From Coffea arabica (taxonomy: Eukaryota; Streptophyta; Magnoliopsida; Gentianales; Rubiaceae), in NCBI RefSeq assembly GCF_036785885.1, contig NC_092320.1, positions 18,415,557-18,479,556 on the forward strand: a stretch of 64,000 nt of DNA, written 5' to 3'. Below the pieces are notes generated by a model that saw only the letters and a program-made list of their open reading frames with translations, ran no database searches and was not told where the DNA came from. Below are positions 1 through 8,922 of this stretch, in pieces; position 1 is the first letter of the stretch, and each line of letters opens with the position of its first letter. Position numbers and translations under genes: made by a program.

Positions 1-214
1 TCTGTTATCGTATTTACTTTTTTATGTAAGGATATTAATAATGCTATTATAGAGTTATTTTGTTTAGGATATATTTTATTTGATGCACTAGCTCCTGAAT
101 AATCTGTTAATCCCAACGAGTCTTGATGATAATATTTTAATTCTTCTAATGTTTTTAGATAATCTGGATAAAAGACATAATGTGAGGGAAGTGGCTTATT
201 ACTATTACTACTCA
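1..214 (-). CDS. Pararetroviral ORF2-like protein, N-terminal part
   Basis: Starts at ATG 214-212, four bases after the stop of the preceding frame, and stays open for 71 codons to the window edge. The close head-to-tail spacing of two small frames after a PBS fits ORF1-ORF2 coupling in badnaviruses, where ORF2 (roughly 110-140 residues) is a virion-associated, nucleic-acid-binding protein. Only the N-terminal half is present. No enzymatic motif is visible or expected. Confidence is limited because the partial protein is short and no search could be run. Confidence 0.45.
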
Positions 215-218
215 TATA

Positions 219-761
219 TCAACTTAAAATGATTTTTTCTATTTTATGTAATAGTACTTCTACTTGATTGTAAGATTGTTTTAATTCTATAGATTTTTGT
301 CTTATCTCTTCTAATACTTCTTTAGTTATTTTTTCTGTATTAATTTTATGTTCTATTTTTAATTGTTTTAGTTCTTCTAAATATTTTATTATTTTTATTA
401 TTTTATTATTTTGTTCCTTTAAGTAATCCTGATTTTCTACTAGCATCTTTATTACTTTATTTTTATTCTTTATTGATTCTAATAAATTTTCTATTATCCG
501 AGAATTATTTTCTTTATGTTTCTCTAAAGACTCCCCTAAAGATATTACTAGATCAATAAGGCTATTATAATTTTTATCTTCTTTGCTGTGTAAAATATGT
601 TTATAGGTGTTTTGAAAATAACAAATATGCTTATGATTATCTAAAGTTATTACGTTTCTAGATCTATTTTTAATTTCTAAGTCTAAATATTCTAATTTTT
701 TATCTATTATTAAATTTGTTTTAGGGATCAGGCTTACCAAGAAGGCAAGCTCTGATACCAA
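219..761 (-). CDS. Pararetroviral ORF1-like protein (about 180 codons)
   Basis: Open frame of about 180 codons with no internal stop, rich in Lys, Glu, Ile and Leu, predicted to be mostly helical or coiled coil. Length and place (directly after a tRNA-Met primer site) fit ORF1 of badnaviruses, whose product is about 180 residues and of unclear, probably virion-associated, function. There is no ATG near the 5' end: the frame passes straight through the primer site and its first possible initiator is a TTG at 761. RTBV ORF1 is known to start at a non-AUG codon, so this need not mean decay. The stop (219-221) is only 4 bases before the next ATG. The intact frame suggests fairly recent integration. 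Confidence 0.5.
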   Translation of the reverse strand: MVSELAFLVSLIPKTNLIIDKKLEYLDLEIKNRSRNVITLDNHKHICYFQNTYKHILHSKEDKNYNSLIDLVISLGESLEKHKENNSRIIENLLESIKNKNKVIKMLVENQDYLKEQNNKIIKIIKYLEELKQLKIEHKINTEKITKEVLEEIRQKSIELKQSYNQVEVLLHKIEKIILS

Positions 762-904
762 CTTATTACAGGAACGGATTCCGGTTTACTTTCTTTCTTT
801 GTTACAGGTAATCTTTTAAATTGGTCCGTTATTTCTTCCAAATCTTTTTCAAACTTATCTATTTGTAGGACTCTGACCTTTTCTATTATCGTATCTACAT
901 ATTG
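734..904 (-). pseudogene. Fragment resembling the C-terminal half of the ORF2-like frame
   Basis: Open for 56 codons after a stop at 905-907 and ending in TAA at 734-736, overlapping ORF1 and the primer site in another frame. Its first codons resemble the last codons of the partial ORF2 at the window's left edge, and the rest has the Lys/Glu-rich character expected further along that protein. I infer a rearranged or tandem viral copy rather than an independent gene. No start codon is seen. Confidence 0.35.
749..760 (-). promoter_or_regulatory. tRNA-iMet primer-binding site
   Basis: The minus strand reads TGGTATCAGAGC, the exact complement of the 3' end of plant initiator tRNA-Met. Pararetroviruses and many copia elements use it to prime minus-strand DNA synthesis. 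The same 12-mer is found at 12,534-12,545 in the copia element, but here no LTR precedes it. Confidence 0.75.
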
Positions 905-993
905 TTATAATTGGAGTGTATATTTGGTTTATTTTTATTATGCATCATGCCTAATAAACCCAAGGATATTTGTTCAAAGAGCAATTAAATGAT

Positions 994-2270
994 AGAGGTC
1001 TGTTTGGATTCCTTGTTTTTGTTTCTGTTTTTGAAAAACTGTTTTTCACATTCCAAATGCTACAGTAAATGTGTATTTTCAAAACAACTCCAAAAACATC
1101 ATATCCAAACATTATATAAAAAACAACTCCATATATATATTTCAATTATGTATATTGTATATATATATATATTATATAAATATAAATTGAAATACAAATT
1201 GAAAATTATATATTTATATATTATATATTATATAAATATTTATATACATTAATATTATACATAATATTGTATATTATACATAATATAATATACTTAATAT
1301 GTAATGTTGTATACATAAATGTATAAATATTTATACATAATATATTATGTACATTATATTATATATATACATTATTAATGTATAATATTATTATGTACAT
1401 TATTATGTATAATAATGTATAATAATGATATGTATAATACATAATATACATAATATGTAATAATGTATATTATGTATAATATATTATATTATGTATATTA
1501 TATTATATATATATATATATATATATATGCAATATTATGTACTCCCTCCGTCCCAAAAATTTCGTCGCACTTAGAAAACTGTGTTTTTTATGAATAGTTC
1601 CAACACAGGTGAGTTGCTTACCATTTTATCCCTCGCCCAAGCTCTTCATGTAAATGCACTAGGAATCCGGTATTGATGCTAATTCAAATTAAAAGCCTAA
1701 AGAACTACTGGAGGTAGGACCAGAACTTTTGTTTTGTTTGCATATGTCTTGTGCGTGCTTTGCACGCTGAAGTTTCAACCAAGTTCTTTATGATTTTTCA
1801 CTCCACGCATATATTCATATGAACTTTTGAAGCACGTGAATACTGAACAAGTAGGCTCAAAGGGCACACTTCACTTGATTATTGTGGGGACCAAAAGGGT
1901 AAAAGAGTGAAATTGAATGAAAAGTCTTTACTATATTTAGTAAATGACAAATATTTTGGAACAGCCCAAAAAGGAAAGCATGACACTTTCAATGGGACGG
2001 AGGGAGTATATTATACAAATTGAAAATTATATATCATATATTTATATATTATATATTATATAAATATTTATATAATGAAATATACAATAAATATTACAAA
2101 TTGAAATATTATATAAAAACCATATTTATAATATTATAATATTTATAATTAATATTAATGTATATTATATGTATTAAATATTTATATATTAAATATTTAT
2201 TTATACATATTATAAATATTTTATTTTATTTAAAAAATATTTTAATATATTTATAATATATTTAAGCTCA
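994..2270. repeat. AT-rich element remnant split by a Stowaway MITE
   Basis: Opens with a 'GTCTGTTTGGATT'-type terminus (about 994) followed by 'GTTTTTGAAAAAC' and 'CTACAGTAA' motifs, then a core made almost only of TA/ATA runs. The same terminal motifs recur at about 42,440-42,620 and at the right window edge. A ~55-base segment near 1,190-1,243 is repeated at 2,014-2,071 on the other side of the MITE. No coding capacity; a non-autonomous DNA element is likely. The right terminus is not recognisable. Confidence 0.45.
1542..2006. mobile_element. Stowaway-like MITE (Tc1/mariner), 465 bp
   Basis: Begins CTCCCTCCGTCCC and ends with its reverse complement GGGACGGAGGGAG, flanked by TA on both sides (1540-1541 and 2007-2008). 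That TIR and TA target duplication are diagnostic of Stowaway. The interior is non-coding. Its right end shares the last ~30 bases with the copy at 29,259-29,520. Confidence 0.9.
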
Positions 2271-4875
2271 GGAGTGGTTCTGCAAGCTCAGGAGTTCCCC
2301 CTTTTCACATTTCTTCCTTTTCACATGTATTCTTCTTTGTCCTTTTTCATGCCATCTTGCCATTGCTCATGAAAATTGTAAAGGTTATTTACTTTGTTCA
2401 ACACATGTCAGTTTTGCTAAAATTTCATATACTCTTATCTATCCAAATTAAAATAAAGTGAGACCAATTTAACAATTTGTAATTGTAATCAATCAAACAG
2501 TCACGTCTCACTATCCCGCTAACATACTAGTACAACATAAAAGCATTGACAAACTTACATATTCAAGGATTTTGATGGTGCTTCAAGTTCGCTACTACCT
2601 AATTTTTCACTTTTTTCTTCTCTAGATGTTTTCTTAGTCGAACTTCTCAATCTCCTTCATGTCATTTGCACTAGTTTTTGATAAACAATTACATTTAAAT
2701 TACATAAGATTTTTTCCCAACATTCCTAAATCAAGATAAAGTAGTTCTAAGAATGATTTAGTAAATTCAATTATGAATAAGACATTTTGAACAACAAGTA
2801 CATTCAACCTAACATATAGACATTTTGAATAAGACATGCATGATCTATGAGATATAATCAATGAGGTATTAGTTACTTGACTGTGTATATCTGTAAAAAG
2901 TAAATTGAAAATAGCACAGTGAAAAGTAGCTATATGAGCTGGCATGTATTCTAGAACTTTGGTATAGTTGATATTTGCATTTTTCTGTGGAGGTATAGCT
3001 TTGTGGTTGTTTTCATGTTGATAAAGTTTTCTCCTGACATTCCTAAATCAAGATAAAGTAATGATATAGTAGATTCAATTATGTGCAAGGCATTTTGAAC
3101 AACAAGTACATTCAGCCCAATATATAGGCATTAGAACCAAGATTCATGCCAATCAACTTTCATACTGTGGGCTTCAATTACTGGTCTGCTACAATTAATT
3201 GGGGTTTCAACTTATAAACAAGAGTAAACTTATGTCTGCATTTCTTTCCTCACAAGGGTTCCATTATCAATTTTTAGGACTTGATTTAAAATCATTATGC
3301 TAGTTGATTGTGCATTTACAATCGTGTCAAAGTATTTTTCCATTGTCACTGTTCTATCACAGAATGTAATAGTTATCTAACAAGACGTACATGCGCACTA
3401 ATTAAGATAATTGATAATCATTTTTCCACACTAAGAAAGGCAATTTGAACGAGATGTCTTACCTTCTTTTTTTCCTTTCTTTTCCCTAACTTCTTTCCAC
3501 TGCATGTTACGCGTAATTATCACCAAGCTCATGTATTGAGTTCTATAGATGTTGCGAGAGACAAACACCAACTACTTACATATTAAGTGATTTAGATGAA
3601 GCCTTAGGTTGTCTGCCATCAAACTTTCCTATTGCTTCATCTCTACCACTTTTCTTACTGGAAGTTCTCGATTTTTTCCTGCCATTTAAACTGGAGTTTT
3701 ACACAGACAATTGCACTTCAGTTCCATTATGCTTTCCTCACTTATTCTTAATGCATTACAAAGTACTAACATAACTAATATATCACTTTCAAATCTTTGT
3801 AACAATAGTTATGAAAACTTGTAACTTATTTTTCACACTCTGTTTGCCAAAATTAACAATAGGTTAATTATTTTGTCTTGCTAATTCGACTTACAATCTA
3901 CTCTCAGTCATTTATCAACTTTGATGGGATTGACTTCTTCTTCTATTTCTTGTCCTACTCTACAAATATGAGTTAATGTAACAACCAAGAGGTACCAATT
4001 TCACAGTTATGTTGACAAAATTTTACAGAGCAGTTCTTATACTATAATTGCTAACTCACTGCGTGTTATAGTTATCTAACTTCATGTCCAAGTAGACTCG
4101 CAAAGTCAAACTTGTAACCTTTTTCCACATTGAGTATGCCAAGCTAAATTCATTTTGCCTACTCTGTTTAGATTGTCGTCTAGTACCCCAGCTATCAAGT
4201 TTCAAATAGTCAACCTCTTCTTCTATTTATCCTGTGATTATGCAAATACGAGTTAACTAACAAACAATAGGTAGCAATTTCACAGTATGTTCATGCAATA
4301 TTACATATCAGTCCTGCTACTGTAACTGCTAACTAACTCCATGTAACAGTTATTCAACATAGTGTCCAACCCCACTACCTAAAAAAACTTGTCTGCAATG
4401 CGTCTACCAATCTGAGTGTCATGTTATTTTACTCCGCATAATAATTTTACTCCTCGTCATTATTTATTCATGTGAAATGTCTCTTATACAACATGTTGTA
4501 AGAGGCATTTTTAAGGGAATTATCTTTGTAATACTTTTTTTTTTCACTTTGTATGTTGCCATGAATAGCATGTACAAACCACACATAAAGTATAATTTGC
4601 ATGCAGGCACTGCTAATCAATAAAATCTATAAGAAATTCATAGAAACAACCAGTACCCTTGTTATATTATTACCCAAGCAATTTCCCATCCTATTCACAC
4701 GATTTTACAAACACTTGGCACACTAAGTTTTCCCCACCTACCCTCCCCTATATTAGCCACCAAAATACCTACCTTCTTCTACTCGAGACTAGTGAACAGT
4801 TCGTTCCACCAAAACCACTAATGATCAATTAACCTATTCACTCACAACATTGTCCAACAATGACAACTACTCACA
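2271..4875. repeat. Gene-poor region of degenerate direct repeats with short exon-like blocks
   Basis: Blocks recur in direct orientation: 2,706-2,825 and 3,020-3,131 (both with 'CATTCCTAAATCAAGATAAAG' cores), 2,555-2,700 and 3,577-3,720, and 3,903-4,180 and 4,190-4,400. On the minus strand several blocks carry short Lys/Ser/Glu-rich open stretches followed by GTAAGT-like or stop sequences, as in a gene whose small 3' exons were multiplied and then decayed. I recognise no protein family. Confidence 0.35.
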
Positions 4876-5655
4876 TTGCTCCACGACCTTGTCAAATTTC
4901 GAAAGTTATGTGATACCATTGTTGTTTTGTTACCTGGGCGTTTCGTGCTTTATCTCTTCTCCGGATGTGAAACTTTGCTCTTCTATCGCTACTTCTTCCT
5001 TTTTCTTGCTGTAATATACCTCATCGCAATTGTATTTCCCTTGCTTTCCCCTATCCCTAGTCTGCCTCCAATCACTTTCTTGTTCTGCCTCCAGCCACTT
5101 TCTTGTATTCTTTGTTTGCTTTCATTTTCTGGTGTTATGGACAAATGAAAATTGGCAATTGTCGTGGAGGGAAAACAAATGACCTCTTTGTTTGACGATT
5201 CATTTGCACGGGATTTTGTGGAATGGAGCTAATGCTTCATGACGAGGTCCGTCAGAAGCGTCAATTTCTTTTTTCCATTACTAATTTATGTGACGTCATT
5301 TTTCCACCTTCCCAAAATTGGTCAACGTGATTATTTCTAATCCTTTCGCTTGGGATTGTGAGGGGACCCTTCAGGGACAGTCCCTACCCCATATCCACCC
5401 CGTATCCTTGTACCTTGAAATTTTTTTTATATAGAAAAAAAGCTCAAGGAAGGTTAACTTCCTGTATACACACAAGACAGAGTTTGAATCATTTATCTGA
5501 TGTAAGAAAAGATCTTAGAATTAAAATATAATATACAACATTTGACAATGCATTACATTTAACTATTTGTGATTGACTAATAAGAAGTACGATTGTAAGA
5601 CGTCAATTGAAGTATTAGTTTTTTGGAGATTGGAACTATTTCAATTACTTAAATA
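4876..5655. other. Intergenic stretch, no supported gene
   Basis: A 90-codon hydrophobic open frame (4,876-5,148, plus strand) lies here. It is pyrimidine-rich, has no recognisable domain and is probably chance. The rest is AT-rich and unremarkable. Confidence 0.4.
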
Positions 5656-5675
5656 CACAACATAAAAAGGTATAT

Positions 5676-5870
5676 ATATATATATATATTTTTGTCGGCA
5701 ACGGTAGATGCTCTATAATCTAATTTAGCCTAATCTAGGAGGAAGGGATAAGGGGAGATGGTCAACTAAGACCAGCCACATATTGTGGCAAATTTAAGAG
5801 AGGCAGGATAGAACCCCTGACCTCCAGCATCACCAAAGAGGATGATGACCATTGGACCAAATGGCCAGTG
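5676..5870 (-). mobile_element. tRNA-derived SINE with 19-bp target duplication
   Basis: On the minus strand it starts with a tRNA-like head containing box A-like GGTCCAATGGTCA and box B-like GGTTCTATCC, and ends in a (TA)n tail. The target 'ACAACATAAAAAGGTATAT' occurs at both ends (5,657-5,675 and 5,871-5,889). Long perfect target duplications and an internal RNA polymerase III promoter are typical of SINEs mobilised by LINE machinery. Confidence 0.8.
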
Positions 5871-5889
5871 ACAACATAAAAAGGTATAT

Positions 5890-6736
5890 CCACTAATGAA
5901 AATATCACCCAAAAAAGCAAGAGCAATGTATAGCATGTTAACCAAACACCTTTAGAATAGTTGACCACCAACAAAAATCTTAAGACTCTTCTTGCATTCA
6001 TTTTCAAAATTTTCTAAAAATTTCGCCAACAAGTACAAAAATATCCGTTTGATCTGATGATAGTTTAGTTTTCTCCAAATTCTCTCTTAACCCATTTGAG
6101 CCCACCCCTCCTCCTTGGTATAGAGTAGAAATACAAATAGAATAAAAAAACTATCGTGTTGACAATATCTACCAACTAGATAAGAGAACAACTCAAGTTC
6201 TCCATTGATGCCAAGTGTTAAGGTCTCATTTGAGGAAACAAATTTCATTTCTTTATTTTGGACATTAAAGAGAGGGAAATGTCTATTTGAGCCTTGGTAT
6301 CCAAATTCAAAGGCTTAATAGTTCCTTACTATTTAGGGGCTAATTGGTAACAATGATTTAATTATTTTCATTTGTTCCTTTTGTTTGGTTTTTAATTGGT
6401 CAGAAAGGTCAATTGAATCCTTTTATGAAAACTAGCTCTTTAAATAGTTGCTAACTATTTAGGGCTATTTTGGTACATTTCAAATTATTTCTTTTATAAT
6501 TTCCTGGTCAAATGCAAATAGTTGTGGACTATTTATGGACTCCTTTGATCACATGGGTCATTTTTGAATTATTGATTGGAATTAAAATATTGTTGTGTCA
6601 TGCTAGTTTTTGCTCTGTCATGTAAGTTAGTCAACACCACCTAATGATCTTATTAGTCAGTGAAGTGAAGTTCCTTTCCCTTTCTTTCCGTCGGATAGGT
6701 AGCCAGAATTTGCTTCCCCTTTCTAATTGTCCTTCT
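5890..6736. other. Intergenic, AT-rich, nothing recognised
   Basis: No convincing frame, RNA gene or terminal repeat is seen. The right part (about 6,650-6,740) is a partial, diverged extra copy of the 152-bp tandem repeat that follows. Confidence 0.4.
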
Positions 6737-7040
6737 TGCAAAATCTTCACTTTTCTACCAATTCCTCCAACAACTAATTGTCTTTCTTTTTGATTGCAGC
6801 CCAGAAAATCCTCGACATGCACGTGAAGTTTTCTTTTGCCCGAAAATTCAGCTCAGTTAAATTTCTCTTCCCCCAAAATCTATCATCCTGCAAAATCTTC
6901 AGTTTTCTATCAATCCTCCAACAACTAATTGTACTTTCTTTCGATTGCCACCGAAAAATCCTCCACATGCATCTGAAGTTTTCTTTTATCCCGGAAATCG
7001 GCTCACTGAAATTTCTTTTCCCCTAAAATCTGCTCACTTT
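6737..7040. repeat. Two-copy tandem repeat, 152-bp unit
   Basis: Units start at 6,737 and 6,889, each with 'TGCAAAATCTTC', and continue with matching 'CTCCAACAACTAATTGT', 'ATGCA-TGAAGTTTTCTTTT' and 'CCC-AAAATCT' segments. Copies differ at many positions, so the duplication is old. Open frames across it shift between units and are not credible genes. Confidence 0.75.
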
Positions 7041-8085
7041 AGGGATTTAGGGATGACTGCTGTACCGAGTTATCATCTATGGTGCAGCTTCCAAAACCTA
7101 CTATTGCCAGCCTTATATATATACTTCTGTTTCCGAGTTTTGCCAGCATTCAGCCAAGCAAAGAAAAACATAGGTACGCTTCTATATTCTCTCCTCCTAT
7201 TTTGAACTGCAATTTTTTTTTTAATGTTCCTACCTTCTGTTTATATTGTCTTCCGTTAATTAAAGACTGTTATGTGTTTGATGTTATGTATAAAAGAATA
7301 TAATTATGATGATAATTCTTCGGATTAACTTATCTTTGCTTTTTCTTCTGTTTTTTAATTTCAAGGGTTGCCCGACTTTTAAGAGGTGCCCTGCTGTGAA
7401 GGCTGAAGCTGGGTGAAAGAGTCCAAATATCTGCGGATCCCCAAGAATGTAGTGGATGGAATACAAGCAGCATAACACAACAGATGCATTAGCAAGGTTA
7501 GCTGTGTATTTCCTAGCAAAATGGGAGTTGATGAACATTGACCTGTTGGTTCTAGAAGTGAAGTGTGATTATTTAAAATTTGAAACATATGTGTGGATGA
7601 TCAACATTTGACCAACCATGTCGATATGTAGCGTCGTGTACTCGGTTATCAAAGAAGAAAGTTTTGAACTATAGTAGCCGTTTGTGTTCCACCACTGTTT
7701 TATTGCTCTAGGAGTGTTTGAAATTTTGCCGTCTACCTGAGCTAAATGCAACAAAAGAAGTGCTGGGAGCATTTGCAGTTTTTGTATTTGCCGAGAACTT
7801 GCCGTCTTTTCATCTCATTTGCGGAAGAAAACTTAAGCCAAAGATGACATCTTACCGTCACAAGTGTATTCATTTTACCACCGTTGTATTCATTTTTGAG
7901 TTCGGTTGGTGCTATTTTCTGCTGATTAAAAATAAATGTTGCTCCACCTTGATGAGAGGTTGTATTGGTAACAACTGAGAGGCGCGAGAGAGAGCTCACT
8001 ACTGTGTGTATGGTTTTGCATGGTAAAATGTGGCCGCGGGTGGACGGGACGCAACAACATCCCGATGGTAAAGTAGTGCCAGTTG
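7041..8085. other. Possible spliced non-coding or small-peptide transcript; otherwise intergenic
   Basis: A TATA-like run (TTATATATATA near 7,112) lies inside a frame that begins at ATG 7,079. This 31-codon hydrophobic stretch ends at an AG|GTACGC donor (about 7,170), with a pyrimidine-rich acceptor TTTCAAG near 7,365 and a GC-richer segment after it. This could be a small spliced transcript on the plus strand, but no family is recognised and splicing is inferred only. Confidence 0.2.
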
Positions 8086-8499
8086 AGGGTCCGTCTGTTT
8101 GCTTGTAAAATAATTTCCCCAAGAAAATCTTTTCGCTGAAAATCATTTTCTTGAAAAATTTGCATTCTAATATAATTATCAGTTAGTATCTCTCTACTAC
8201 TACTATAGACAATCCATGTTAAACACCACAATCAATTTGAGAGTCAAAAAACGGTAAAAAAAAAAAAAAATTCTTTTTAAAGCATTCATAGAAAATTCTA
8301 TGAACAATTGAATAAGATGATGTAACCAACAATACTGTTAATTTAGATTCACTGAAACCTTTTGCAGAAGTTTGGTTTCCATTGAATAGAGTAAAACCTT
8401 TTTCTAGAAAAAAATTTTTTGGACGCTTTTTCAACCAAACATCAGAAAAAAGGGAAAACATTTTTTTGAAAAAATTTTCCATCGATACAAATAGACCCT
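8086..8499. mobile_element. MITE-like element, hAT type suspected
   Basis: The left end AGGGTCCGTCTGTTTG and the reverse complement of the right end AGGGTCTATTTGTATCG are similar imperfect TIRs. Subterminal runs such as GGAAAATTTTTTC and AAAATAATTTCC mirror each other. No clear 8-bp target duplication remains. The interior is non-coding. Confidence 0.5.
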
Positions 8500-8699
8500 A
8501 AGCAAGCATGTTTTGATAGCAAAATTATTTAAAATAATTTTTTTAAAAATCATTATTTTTTTAATATGATGCACGTTAAATAAAAAAATAATTTTGAACT
8601 AGTGTCCTAGGATGGAGAAAACTAATTTTTAATATCATTATCTCTAATATTATTTACCTCTTGAACCTTAGCAAATTATTCTCATTGTTACAGATTTAG

Positions 8700-8751
8700 T
8701 TGATCATATCAGTGGGTGGGCCGCTGCGTAGCACGGCCAGAACCATACTAG
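8700..8751 (+). mobile_element. Helitron 3' terminus
   Basis: A GC-rich hairpin GGCCGCTGCGTAGCACGGCC (8,719-8,738; GTA loop, one bulged C) is followed after 9 bases by CTAG (8,748-8,751) and a host T. A subterminal hairpin, CTRR end and insertion into AT define Helitrons. A 'TCTCTCTACTACTACTATA' start at 8,189 would be a plausible 5' end (563-bp element), but it lies inside the MITE-like sequence at 8,086-8,499, so the 5' limit is uncertain. Confidence 0.65.
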
Positions 8752-8922
8752 TACATATATATATATAACGTGTTAACTTATACGTTCTTGAAAGGATAGG
8801 CACTGCAATATGTACTTTGCAACTCCGGTTATTTCGACAAACATATATTTACAAATTCTCACTGCTTCCCTAGTTCAATGGGTTGCTCATTTAAGATTAG
8901 CATGACTAATCTTAGCGAGCAT

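Larger units (their letters stand above)
1..905 (-). mobile_element. Endogenous pararetrovirus fragment (badnavirus/tungrovirus-like)
   Basis: Read on the minus strand this stretch has a 12-base match (749-760) to the primer-binding site for plant initiator tRNA-Met, then two consecutive small open frames (219-761 and 214-1, the latter leaving the window). This is the PBS-ORF1-ORF2 order of badnaviruses and tungroviruses. The frames are Lys/Asn/Ile-rich and look helical. A second open fragment (734-904) just upstream resembles the continuation of the second ORF, so the locus looks rearranged or tandem. No reverse transcriptase is in the window, so family placement rests on layout and general sequence character. 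A decayed LTR retroelement leader is the alternative. Confidence 0.55.

Noticed and set aside
4876..5148. 90-codon hydrophobic protein
   Set aside because: Composition follows pyrimidine-rich DNA; no domain, no promoter, no neighbouring exon.
6778..7026. 82-codon protein with an internal repeat
   Set aside because: The repetition comes from the 152-bp DNA tandem repeat; no start context or conserved domain.
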